Below are positions 1-9,792 of a DNA stretch of 32,475 nucleotides, in pieces. The position numbers were made by a program, and so were the translations under genes. The stretch comes from Seminavis robusta. Lineage: Eukaryota > Bacillariophyta > Bacillariophyceae > Naviculales > Naviculaceae. The stretch covers positions 1-32,475 of the forward strand of contig CAICTM010001284.1 in the NCBI GenBank assembly GCA_903772945.1. Reading direction: 5' to 3'. Every line of letters starts with the position of its first letter. The stretch's first letter is position 1. Under the pieces are notes generated by a model, which saw only the letters and a list, made by a program, of their open reading frames with translations, did no database searches and was not told the DNA's origin.

Positions 1-271
1 CAGCTGAGTCATGTAAAGGGAACTGAATCAGGCTGAAAACAACGTGCCGACTCTATTTGGGCAACGGTGCCTGTTACCCACAGTTTCATACCTATTACCA
101 GTACCCCCATAACTTTCCTAGCTAGCTGCCGGTACGGAAGATCGATGGAAGGTCTCCTTGGATCCTTGGCCGCTGTGAAACGGCCAAATCAATTTTCTGA
201 CGTCAGTTTGAGCACCGGAGCCGTTAGGGAACGACGAGTCGTGCATGGATCCACGACTTTTTCGATGATTC

Positions 272-295
272 ATTCGATTCGATTCGATTCGATTC
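272..295. repeat. (ATTCG)n microsatellite
   Basis: About five tandem copies of the pentamer ATTCG lie in otherwise unannotated DNA. The rest of 1-345 holds no convincing gene; the short open frames on both strands have no recognisable domain. One CTAGCTAG palindrome lies at 118-125. Confidence 0.85.
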
Positions 296-341
296 CGGGA
301 CAAAAAACTTTCCGAAAACCAGGGACCTTTTAACACGTGTT

Positions 342-1174
342 TTAAGGTGGACGCCCAAACGTGATAAGCCAGCTTCAGTCTGTGCACGTACCCTGATATC
401 TTTCGCACCAATGTTTCGTATAAATTAGGGAATTTGGAATCTTCAACGTGCTGATACTCGCCGGATTCCTCTCAATAGGTTCGGGCCATAAATAATATGA
501 AAAGCCTCTAAGTAAAATCGACGAAACGGGTACTCGCGAGCCGGTCGACCTTGGTATAACAGTGGATTTACCATATATAAGACTCATTTTTTCATTGCCC
601 GATGAATCCAGCGAGTCGGCCTATAGTAAATCAGTACTCTAACACGGATCAGCAAATATTTGAGTTCAAACGATTCGAAAAGCGAGATTCCGTTGCCAAA
701 ACAAACAACAAACAGAACAACAACAGATCGATCAACCGACCAGTGCTGTTAGCGACCTCATTATCTCAGTTGCTGCTGCTAGTATGGCCCTGCAAGTAAA
801 GCATTATCTCTTCCTTATACTGTAAGGAAGAGAGTAGGGGTTGGTTGTGGGGCCATACTTGCAGCAGCAATCGAGATCTAAGGGTCGCTTGCAGCCGAAT
901 CGAAGAATCGACATGCCTTCTGCCACAGCACACCGAGTCAACAGGTGGGTGTAATATCGGCGAAAGCTCGCCGTATATCCCTCAGCAATACTATTAGCAA
1001 GAGCCCTTGCATGTACAACAGTCGAATCGGTGGGCTCAACAGGTATTCCAGCACATCTTTAGCAGCTGCATCAACAAACATCGATTGCCTCGATATCGCT
1101 AGTTAAAATAAATAAATAAATAGAAATCTTTGGCAAACTCGCGCTGGCTTATCACGTTTGGGCGTCCACCTTAA
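342..1174. mobile_element. TTAA-flanked non-autonomous element with 28-bp perfect inverted repeats
   Basis: Positions 346-373 and 1143-1170 are perfect inverted repeats of 28 bp, beginning GGTGGACGCCC at each outer end. Each is bordered by TTAA (342-345 and 1171-1174). A TTAA duplication is the hallmark of piggyBac-type insertion, so this is read as an 825-bp non-autonomous (MITE-like) piggyBac-type element. TTAA is self-complementary, so it also extends the visible inverted repeat; together with two flanking matches the total is 34 bp. The interior has no convincing coding capacity. It holds a 101-nt hairpin at 770-870. The ends do not resemble those of the piggyBac-like element at 12403-15999, so a different transposase would have mobilised it. 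Confidence 0.75.
770..870. repeat. Long nested hairpin inside the TTAA element
   Basis: Positions 770-790 pair with 850-870 over 21 bp with a single mismatch. Inside the loop, 808-817 (CTCTTCCTTA) pairs perfectly with 823-832 around a 5-nt loop. If transcribed, this gives a stem-loop of about 100 nt with a second hairpin in its apex. It could be a structural part of the element or a source of small RNA; the sequence alone does not tell. Confidence 0.7.
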
Positions 1175-1176
1175 AA

Positions 1177-1626
1177 GGCCCTGTCCCAACAACTCTTTTT
1201 GGGGTTGGGGAATTGGACTTTAGGGCCTTCGGTTTGGCCTTGGTCTGCTGGCTTCCCCCAAACAGGCCTTTGCCCTCCTCCCAAATTGGAGCCAATTTCG
1301 GGTTTGCGCAAATCAATTTTGAGTTGGTTTGCGCAGAGCCGATTTCGGTTTTTGACTGGGTGTTCGATTTGATTGGTCGATTTGAATCTAACAGGAATTC
1401 TGTGTCAACGAACCGGTACTCAACTTCAATTTTAACTTCAATATTGTTAATTACACTCAAGCCAGCAGGGCCAGCAGCTGCCACATCCACTTGCAGCAAA
1501 CCATCCAAAATTGGATCTGAAAAAAAGAAGTTGGAAGAGGATTTGGGGGGAGGCCACATTGCTTTTCAGTTTAGCCTTCCCAAAGTCCAATTTTCCGACC
1601 TGAAAAATAGTTGTTGGGACAGAGCC
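1177..1626. mobile_element. MITE-like element with about 48-bp imperfect inverted repeats
   Basis: The left end (about 1177-1224, starting GGCCCTGTCCCAACAACT) and the right end (about 1579-1626, the complement starting GGCTCTGTCCCAACAACT) match over about 48 bp with roughly eight differences. The flanks TAAAA (1172-1176) and TAAGA (1627-1631) could be an imperfect 5-bp target duplication; a 3-bp TAA duplication is an alternative. The GG(C/G)CCTGT-type end and short T/A-rich duplication recall Tourist/PIF-Harbinger MITEs, but that family assignment is inference. Open frames of 135-138 aa cross the element on both strands and are probably accidental. Its left end lies 2 bp beyond the TTAA border of the neighbouring element. 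Confidence 0.65.
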
Positions 1627-1706
1627 TAAGAACAATATAAAAAAACGGTTCGCACTATTTGCAAGCTACTTTAGTGTATTAAGTTCGCACACAGTTATAA
1701 AACTGA

Positions 1707-1967
1707 CTTCTACATGGATTTCACCGGTTGGATAGCCTACCAGACCACACTTTGGCCAGCATCAACAATAGCAGGGAGACTCCGCAGTGGAGAGCATGGC
1801 AATGGCTAGCCAATCACCAAAATATCACGTTTCTTCCAGAATCGAGAAAGACACAGCTGTTTATTCTTGCTGCCTGCTTTTACTCACTTCAGGGAGAGAA
1901 CTGGTGGCAGCCAATTCAAGACAGATGGATGAATGACACAATCAATGAGTGTGACTGGTTCTCCAGT
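1707..1967 (+). pseudogene. LRR receptor-like pseudogene, fragment 1 (membrane-proximal ectodomain)
   Basis: The reading frame opens just after a stop at 1704-1706. It encodes the conserved segment that precedes the repeats in diatom LRR membrane proteins: WQWLANHQNITFLPESRKTQ followed by LFILAACFYSLQGENWWQPI. The intact gene at 10157-12397 has the counterpart WDWLSNHQNLTNLPHWRKLQ. The frame ends at the retrotransposon: the codons for CDWFSS run into the CCAGT target site at 1963-1967, and the frame resumes at 7794 with GFGWL, matching WFSNGFGFF in the intact relative. The N-terminal cytoplasmic tail and membrane segment expected upstream are missing; the MITE ends 80 bp away. This is a 5'-truncated and interrupted gene. 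Confidence 0.85.
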
Positions 1968-2221
1968 TGTTGGAGGTTGTATTACAGACACCTCAATACA
2001 AATTAGTCGTTTATCCCAATCTAGTTATAGGGGATATCTATATCTATTCTCTAGTTACATACATGGGGAGTTTAACTGATCTATATGGTCACCCCCTTCA
2101 CTATATCCTTTGAAGTTGAATCAATCCCAGAAAACATGGAGAAAGATCACTTCTTGGAAATAGCTTAACAGTAAAACAGTATTTTACCTTTACTAAGCTA
2201 GAGTGTTACTAGCAACCAACA
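1968..2221 (+). repeat. 5' LTR
   Basis: This 254-bp terminal repeat begins TGTTGG and ends CCAACA. A TATAT stretch lies at 2102-2106. The segment 2150-2163 (CTTCTTGGAAATAG) is the exact complement of the 14 bases that follow the LTR, and may mark the transcript 5' end (start of R). Confidence 0.93.
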
Positions 2222-2235
2222 CTATTTCCAAGAAG
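2150..2235 (+). promoter_or_regulatory. Folded leader with putative self-priming primer-binding site
   Basis: The bases 2222-2235, starting at the first position after the LTR, pair perfectly over 14 bp with 2150-2163 inside the LTR. The enclosed loop carries two hairpins: 2171-2176 with 2182-2187 (GTAAAA/TTTTAC) and 2197-2201 with 2209-2213 (GCTAG/CTAGC). The primer-binding site starts CTATTTCC rather than the TGG expected for a tRNA 3' end. In the yeast element Tf1, the primer-binding site pairs with the first bases of its own RNA. That mode of priming is inferred here from layout only. Confidence 0.55.
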
Positions 2236-5200
2236 GTCATCTCTCGAAGTCCATCTCGAATTCGAGGTTTCACCCATGGCGACATCGACATCCTATTACA
2301 TGATAACAAGCTAAGGTAACCAGTGCAACAAACGGTTCAGGCAGAGAAGGGCTATAGCCTCACTGAGAGAGCTATCCCAACAGCCTTGCAGGAAAAAGAC
2401 AACTCGAACCCGTATGCACGAACCTCACACATACTACTACACCGGAGCAATCGGTCCATCAAAAGACGACCGAATCGTTGCAATCGGTGCATACTACATG
2501 AAAGCACATCACTAACTACACCACTCTATTGCTTGAATGAAGCGAATTCAACAAGAACTGATTGAGATACGACCCATTGAAGATTTGCTATAAGCTGTGA
2601 GCTCCGGAGGAAAGAACAGCTCCAGCCCCGGATCAAGGAAGCAAGCTCACAGGAGTGAGCAAGAGTGGCGACAAGAACGGTTGCCACGAAGACGCCAAGC
2701 TCACAGGAGTGAGCGAAACAACGTCAAGACTTCGAGCTGTGGAACACAGCCATCGTATGTCTGCTAAGCAAACTACGAAAAGACTCACCGCACGATATAG
2801 TGCAAGAGTTGTGGCCCAAGCTATCTAGCTAGCTACAACGAAGAGAAGAACAAGGTTTCCAGTTAGCCGAAGCACCAAAGCCTACTACGGAACCAAGTGG
2901 TCGTACGAAGCGTACAAGTCAGAGTGAAACGACGAGTGCCAAACACCAGAAGTGTTGCCACGGAAGAGGAACGAGATAACAAGTTCCAACAGGAACCACA
3001 GAGGTACTTCCGTGGGAGTGCTCCTATCCTCAACAAGAGAGCGTCGAATCAGTGCCGATAGAGGAGAGGTGCAAACCCTCCACCGGCACGAAACAAGACC
3101 TTTGTGCTGCGGAACACAGCCATCGTATGACTGGAGATACACTATCCCAGTGCTAATACGAAAATCAACTACAAGAGCAAGAAGTGACACAAGAGGTGTT
3201 ACCACGAAGAGGAGTTAGATATCAAACTCCAACAGGAAGAGGAATCACCGAAGAGGTACTTCCGTGGGAGTGTTCCTACCCTCAACAAGAGAGCCATCGA
3301 GTTGGCTACTAGAAGAGAGGTGCGACGGAACAGAAAATTCCAACGCACAATAACAAGCCATCTTACCAGGCCGATTACTCGACAAGGACAGGTCCTACGG
3401 CAGGACTGTCATACAGGAAGTTGTGCTTTGAACACTAGCGCAACAGGCCCCAAGAGTGCAAGCTGTCGAACGCGACCGGAAACGAGTTGCATCTATCGGC
3501 AACAGGCTGAATAAGAGCAAATTTGCGAGCGAATTCCACCAGCAAACAAGAGTGTGCTACTGTCGGCAAGCAACAGCATCAGCCAACGAGCGATCGAACG
3601 GCCGAAGCTGCGGCTACTGCTACAGGAACAAGAGAAAGGCAACGACTACTACTAGTCAGACGCTACCATATCGATAGCGTCGACATCGCCATTGCTTACG
3701 TCGGAGACAAGAGTGTCGGCAGCAAAAGCCTCCTGTCAACGAGCGATAAAACAACACTCAACGAGCGATTGAACGATCGCTACTACTGTCAACAAGAACA
3801 ACGCAGTTGCAAGCGAATTCCGCCAGCAAACAAGAACGGAAGAACGGCGGCGACTACTACTAGTCAGTCGCTACCGCTAGCGTCAACAGACCAGCCGCTA
3901 CTGCTACCGCTACAACAACAAGAGCAAACGACGACTGCCACCACTGCAAGCGTCAACAAGACGATCAGTGACTGCTACTACTAGCCAGTCGCTGCCGCTT
4001 CCACAAGAATACATAACAGCGCCATTGTGTCTGTCGATCGACAACAGTATCGGCAACAGCAGAGTGCTGTTGGCAACTGCTGTCGGCAGAAGAAGACATT
4101 GCTTTTTGTGAGGAAATCGCTGACAGCAACCATGGAGTTCCACGGAACGGCGAAGAACAAGCCCAGCGTTCAGCGACCTGCAAAGGAAGCCAGTGAACGA
4201 AAAAGGTATCTTTCGAGGTATCTTTGCCGCACGGCGATCCTTACAGTACATCGGCAGTGGGCCACAAGAGGATTCTACGGCGAATCCAAGCAGCTACCGG
4301 TCAACGTTAGCTACAGGAGCAGCATGTCATGCAGATAGCTAGCTACCGGGTAGCTACCGGCACACAAGCTACCGCAACAGCAGTGCAAGCTACAGGAAGC
4401 ACAGGAGTGCTTCCACCAGCATCAAATAATTTCTTTGGAGTGTGTATCGAGTTTACACTCAACACCTCCTACCCCTTTCTTTGGAGTGTGTATTGTGGCA
4501 TCCAAGCCACAGCACCTCCTACTACCTTTTATGGAATGTGTACTGTGCAACTCAACCACAGCACTTCCTCCACTGATTACAGGCAAACCTGAGGCAACCA
4601 CAGCCTCTAGGTAGGCAACAACAGATACCATTACAAGTCTATGCCCTTGCTATTTGATCACAGCAAGTGCACAGGAGTGTGGTGGTACCCAAAACCTACA
4701 ATCCTACTAACAAAATCATCATAACATCCGCCTTTATAGGCAATGCCGTAACCATCAATGGCCACAACTACACGGCCAACAACCACCAATGGCTACAACA
4801 ACAGTCAACATCAATGGCTACAACAGCCAACAACGGTATCTTCCACTACCAAACCGATTACAACGAAATCGACACCAAACCAAATTCGAATTGCATCTAC
4901 AATAACGGCAACTGCAACAACAGCAGAACGACAGTGAACGTTGAACCGAGTAGCTAGCTACAAGCAACTCAAGAGTTCACAAGACAAGGAACCAAGCCAC
5001 AGGATGGCTGGAGCAGACAGAGTTTGACCCACAAGCGGGAACCTGATCAAAAGAAACAACAAGAGGGTGCACACCTCAGCTCCACTGCAACTACTGTACA
5101 GAGATTGCAACCAACCTTAGTCTCACACCACCAACAGAAGTACATGAGTACAACAAATCAAGCCTACAGAAGATACAACTACGGACAACTACAAGTCCTG

Positions 5201-7534
5201 TCACAGCCTGCTCACAGGAGTGTAAGAGCAGTGGCAGAACCAACACTTGTCTTGCCACAGCCAACTCACAGGAGTGTAAGAGCAGTGGCATCACCAACCA
5301 AAGGATCTACCGACTACATCACCATCGAACCATAATCGACCGTGACACGTCCAGGTCCAGTGGAGCCCATCAAGTTGGAGCATCCACAACTACTACAGAA
5401 TACTTCCTTACAAGTATCCAAACTTCCAAGGGCTTCCAGCCCCAACTCAAAGTATCATTGTGGCAAGGAACTTCCTCCTAGTTCCGGCTACTACAACAGT
5501 TCTCCCAAGTGTCGCTATAGCCTGACTTCCCAGTCTCAGCTACGGCAACACCAAATGACGGTACCAAGTGTACCAAGTGATGACACCAGTCACCACAAGT
5601 GACGACACGAGCAGTCACGAGTCTCACATGAGTATAAACACCCATGAAAAGAGGAAACAATAACTCAACCATTTCCTCATTCCATCTTCAGACATCGAGA
5701 CCATCCAAGAACTGGGTTCAATCGAACCCAACAAGTCCGTGACTTCCAAGCTACATCATTTCCAGCTTCCATGCACCTTCCAATAGGGCATCACTTCCCA
5801 CAAGTCTACGACTTCCAGAAGCTTCAACCAGCTTCCATCTAAGAAGGGCTTCCAGCCCCATCAAGTGTCAATGCAGCCGAACTTCCCAGTCCGAGCCGCA
5901 GGTACACCACGTGACGGTATCATCCGACACCAGTCTTCCAGGAGTGGCACCACTCCCAGCAGGAGTGACAGCCACAAAGACTTTTCTGATGATGACAATG
6001 TCCGTATTGTCTCGTCTCCACCGCTCAGCTTCTCGTTACCAAGCGGGATGCCGAGCAACCACTTCCAAGGTTTGTTTTGGACTCATTGCAAGCCAGTGAC
6101 ACGACGACGTAAGACTGGATTACGAAGCCTTTCCAGGTAGGAGCCTGCTTACCCAAGCACTGATAGACACTTTGAGTGCTATCGATTCTCAGGAATCCTA
6201 GAGGCATCGTCTCAAGCTCCACAGCAATCCAAGTTGCATCCAATGTCCAAACCAACCAAGCCAGCTTTGGCTACAACAAGTACAAGTCCTGCCACAGCTA
6301 GCTCACAGGAGTGTGCCAACAGTGACAGCAGGAGTGGTATTGATAAAGTTGTACCCACCAAAACCAAAGTCTCAAACCTTTTTCAACCTTCCTTTGAATT
6401 CTCCGATCGATCTATCCAGATTGACACACCAGATCGACTGACCAGACACGATCATGCCAGATCGAACGACACGAAGCGATCGAATCACAAGCAGCGACCA
6501 CAAGATCGATTCAGTTTGACTCTCACGATCGACTCAGAAGATCCATCATGAGATTGCAAGTGCGACCACAGAAGCCTATCAAGGCAGAGCAAGCTTACTC
6601 AAGCAAGGGTAGCCACACACCAGTGCTACCGGGATATCTTCTGCAGAGGATTCCCACAGTTCCACAGGAACAGTTCCACCATGGAACCAGCTCAAAGCAA
6701 GCAACAGTTCGACGGAACGCAACAAGTTGCAAGCACCCATCTACAAGATGTGCAAACCAAGGTCCACATCAAGCAAGCACACATTCATGTACAACAAGTC
6801 ACAGCCATTCGATTCCAAAGAATAGGAGGCCGTGATGAAGGAAGAAACTTCCCCAGCTGGGAAGAAGAGGATTCCATTCCTCTGGAAAAGACAACAGCAG
6901 GACATCCAACACTTCTTGGACATCCAACAAGAAGAGACAGCTCACGTTCCATTCCAATGGACAACAAGCTGACTCCAGATAGCTACCAAGCTATTGCACA
7001 GACTCATGCTCACCTGATTTCCAAATCCAGTATCAAGCCTGAATGGATTGATGTTTCCACACATCATTGGCGATTGAGACCATGGCATATCAATGTCCAG
7101 TTCAGTCTACACCGCCAGTCAAGAGCACAGTCTGAGTCTACGCGAATGCAGCCGGAACTTCCTAGTTTCCAGCTACAGCAATACCAAGTGACCGTAACTT
7201 CCCAGTCCACGGTTCAACAAGTGATCGGAACTTCCCAGTTTCGAATACAGCAACATCAAGTGACGGCACCAACCGCCACAGCAAGTCATACAGGAGTGGC
7301 AACACTCACAGGAGTGGTAGCCACAGTTGCTTTTCATGACGACACTGTCCACATGTCCACATTGACTGTGACAGATTTGTCAGCACTGCTATGGATGACA
7401 AGCTTCTCGCCACCAAGCGGAATGCCGAGCAACCTAGCAAATGGTCTCTCGACCAACAACTGTTCCTTATGGAGCAACCATCATTACATTAATTATTCGT
7501 TCCACGGTATCCTTTATGGAACCGTGCAGGAGTG
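2222..7534 (+). repeat. Retrotransposon interior: dispersed CAGGAGTG motif and diverged duplications, no gene
   Basis: No domain-bearing frame was found. The 8-mer CAGGAGTG occurs 13 times, all on the plus strand, starting at 2650, 2704, 4402, 4672, 5215, 5269, 5939, 5960, 6306, 6329, 7291, 7309 and 7527; the last ends at the base before the 3' LTR. Diverged duplications include about 2950-3050 against 3195-3300, about 5870-6060 against 7145-7435 (both end near a shared AAGCGG(A/G)ATGCCGAGCAAC), and three units of 46-50 bp starting at 4431, 4477 and 4527. The longest frame (6681-7646) ends inside the 3' LTR and has no recognisable domain. Confidence 0.75.
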
Positions 7535-7788
7535 TGTTGGAGGTTGTATTACAGACACCTCAATACAAATTAGTCGTTTATCCCAATCTAGTTATAGGGG
7601 ATATCTATATCTATTCTCTAGTTACATACATGGGGTGTTTAACTGATCTATATGGTCACCCCCTTCACTATATCCTTTGAAGTTGAATCAATCCCAGAAA
7701 ACATGGAGAAAGATCACTTCTTGGAAATAGCTTAACAGTAAAACAGTATTTTACCTTTACTAAGCTAGAGTGTTACTAGCAACCAACA
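7535..7788 (+). repeat. 3' LTR
   Basis: This is the second 254-bp LTR copy, with one difference from the first (T at 7636). It is preceded by CAGGAGTG at 7527-7534 and followed by the target duplication CCAGT at 7789-7793, after which the interrupted LRR gene resumes. Confidence 0.93.
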
Positions 7789-8479
7789 CCAGTGGGTTTG
7801 GATGGCTTAGTGCTGACAGAAAATACTTTGACTATTCAGAATCTAGAGCTATATCTTCCTTCAACAGCCAAGGGCACTTCCCATCTCTGGATCTGCAAGG
7901 CCTGCGACCCTCTATAGTCTTCCCCCATTTTTGCCACCCGAGATTGCACTAATGACTTCCTTGTCCATTATTGAAGTTCCTGGTAATGACATTACTACAC
8001 TACCAACTGAACTTTATGAGATGACTGGATTGAGAAGTTTGAATGTGCACCAAAATTGGATCATTGGAAAAATTCCCTCGGAAATTTCACAATTGACTTC
8101 ATTGTTCAACATTCAGTTGGCAGCGAATCAGTTGTCAGGCCAAATTCCCTCTGAGATTGCACGATTGACTTGTTTCCCTATCCACTCTTTCATTGGAATC
8201 AAATGAATTGACCGGTCAATTTCCTTCTGAACTTGGGCTACTGACCTCATTGCAGGTGCTCGATTCATGGTCGAATCAGTTGACCGGTCGAATTCCTTGT
8301 GAGCTTGGGCTCTTGACCTCATTGGCCGTTTCCATCCTATCAAATAATCAGTTTACTGGTTCCCTGCCTTCTGAGCTTGGGCTGGTGACTTCATTGCGTG
8401 ATCTTTGGCTTGATGAGAATCATTTGACGGGTCCAGTTCCTTCTGAACTTGGAGAGCTGACTGCTTTGACTTGGTTACA
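7789..8479 (+). pseudogene. LRR receptor-like pseudogene, fragment 2 (first leucine-rich repeats)
   Basis: This continues fragment 1 after the retrotransposon. The frame starts SGFGWLSADRKYFD and reaches the repeats (PPEIALMTSLSIIEVPGN, then repeats of the form NQLSGQIPSEI and NELTGQFPSELGLLTSL). Two net frameshifts are visible. One is in a C/T homopolymer stretch near 7920-7935, before PPEIALMTS. The other is near 8170-8192, where the frame ending CFPIHSFIGIK gives way to ESNELTGQF. The fragment ends at the duplication TTGGTTACA (8471-8479), where the 437-bp insertion begins. The repeats follow the plant-like pattern LxxLxLxxNxLTGxxPSELG. Sequencing errors in homopolymers could explain some shifts, but not the two insertions. 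Confidence 0.85.
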
Positions 8480-8916
8480 AAAAAAAACTGAACGTCTAAT
8501 AACGGATTCAGACGAGATGTGCTTGAGGACGACCCACGAGCTAAGGCCCGGATATTTCCCACAGTCAAGTCTGCTCACCGGCCACACTGGCCTCCTGAGA
8601 GGGTGCGACGCCTGTTAGCTATCTAAGGATTTGTACACTGAGGTCAGAGCCATGATTCACCACAAATCATGAGCTCTTTGTTGAAGAGAGTTGGGGTTGT
8701 TAAAGAAGTTTGAGGGGGTAGGAGGGGTAAGGAAAAAGGGATGGTAGGAATGTCCGACTATCCTGTTTCCAGGGCTGTGGTGTAGTGACTCTCTTGTAAC
8801 ACAGGTTCCCATGTGTTCAAAAATTGAATGATGACTGGTGTATTCAGTTGCATGCGTGATTCGAGTGGTATCTGGAATAGCCATTCCAAATGTTCGGGGA
8901 CTTCTTGCTGGTATGA
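8480..8916. mobile_element. 437-bp insertion with 9-bp target duplication, possibly SINE-like
   Basis: TTGGTTACA at 8471-8479 is repeated at 8917-8925. Removing the insertion and one copy rejoins the LRR frame exactly (TWLQ followed by LSQNQLTG). The insertion starts with a run of A. It has no terminal inverted repeats, so a Mutator-type element is not well supported in spite of the 9-bp duplication. At 8777-8790 (GTGGTGTAGTGACT) and 8813-8826 (GTGTTCAAAAATTG) it has stretches resembling the A and B boxes of a tRNA-type polymerase III promoter, at a plausible spacing, which suggests a SINE. The A-run is at the wrong end for a SINE read in that direction, so the class stays open. Confidence 0.7.
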
Positions 8917-8925
8917 TTGGTTACA

Positions 8926-9792
8926 GTTGAGTCAAAATCAGCTCACCGGTCAAATCCCTTCGGAGCTCGGATGCCTAACCTCATTGCAACACCAGCAGCT
9001 TGGAGTGAATCAGCTGACCGGTCCAGTTCCTTCTGAACTTGGTGCATTTACTGCTTTGACTAGGCTGTGGTTGAATGTCAATCAGTTCACTGGCCCAGTT
9101 CCCAAGGAGCTTTGACTTCTGACGTCCTTGCAAGAGATTCTCCTTTATGACAATCAGTTGTCCGGCAAAATCCCAACTGGAATTGGTGTGATGACATCTT
9201 TGACATTGCTGGATCTTCACAGCAACAACCTGACAGGAACTCTGCCCAGCCAACTGAATGAATCTATGGGATTGTCTCTGTATGGGAATCCGTTCTCAGG
9301 AACTGTACCAGAACATCTTTGTTCTCTTCTATTGTGTGATTGTTCACAAATTGAAACTCCCCTTGTTTCCACCTGCACTGGTCTCACAAAAGCTCCACCT
9401 GGTATGCCTGGGCGGTTTCCAACCAGAGTTGCTGATGTTATGCTCAATATCCAAACTGGTAATTGGCCACTTTTTACATCATGGGCGAGCAGAAGGAAAC
9501 CAATGGGACTGGTATTTGGGACACACTGGAATCAGGTGGTCCACTGCAAATTAAGAATTATCTATACTCCTCTCTCTTCTCAGTCAGCCCCAGCAGCAGC
9601 TACAGATTGATTGTATCAGACACTTGGGGTCATGGTATGCCCTCTGGTTGGATCGCTCTGACGGCCACCAACCAAACAGTGTTGTATTCTTTCCTAGCTG
9701 GAGAAGACTTTTATGAAATTATCATTGGCGTTTTAGTTGGAGCAGATGGATCCTTTGATATCACAAATTCTACAACTCTGCAATTCTATTAA
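8926..9792 (+). pseudogene. LRR receptor-like pseudogene, fragment 3 (last repeats and C-terminal domain)
   Basis: The frame resumes with LSQNQLTGQIPSELGCLTSL and continues through further repeats. A TGA at 9113-9115 sits where the family has Gly (ELG LLTSL), a one-base nonsense change. The same frame then runs on (LYDNQLSGKIPTGIGVMTSL) through the last repeats, a Cys-containing stretch (LCSLLLCDCSQIETPLVSTC) and DVMLNIQT. A frameshift near 9460 leads to GEQKETNGTGIWDTLESGG and a domain with YRLIVSDTWGHGMPSGWIAL, ending at 9790-9792. That last part looks like a secreted beta-rich domain and is not present in the intact neighbour. With both insertions and the shifts in fragment 2, this gene is clearly non-functional. 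Confidence 0.85.

Larger units (their letters stand above)
1968..7788 (+). mobile_element. Non-autonomous LTR retrotransposon inside an LRR gene
   Basis: Two direct repeats of 254 bp (1968-2221 and 7535-7788) differ at one position (A at 2069, T at 7636). Each starts TGTTGG and ends CCAACA. The element is flanked by the 5-bp duplication CCAGT (1963-1967 and 7789-7793). These are the classic signs of an LTR retrotransposon, and the near-identity of the LTRs indicates recent insertion. The 5.3-kb interior has no long reading frame with reverse transcriptase, integrase, protease or gag motifs, so the element must borrow enzymes (LARD-like). Orientation is assigned from the putative primer-binding site beside the left LTR and the purine-rich CAGGAGTG directly before the right LTR. 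The interior is rich in diverged tandem and dispersed duplications. Confidence 0.93.

Noticed and set aside
1213..1629. 138-codon frame in the inverted-repeat element as a gene
   Set aside because: It runs through both terminal repeats, has an equally long frame on the opposite strand, and has no domain.
5705..5735. tRNA T-arm-like sequence
   Set aside because: It is only a short hairpin (GGGTTCAATCGAACCC) without acceptor stem, D-arm or anticodon arm.
6681..7646. 321-codon open frame in the retrotransposon as a gag-like gene
   Set aside because: It ends inside the 3' LTR, has no zinc knuckle or other retroviral motif, and consists of repeated non-coding phrases.
8480..8916. Mutator-like element, because of the 9-bp duplication
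   Set aside because: No terminal inverted repeats could be found at the two ends.
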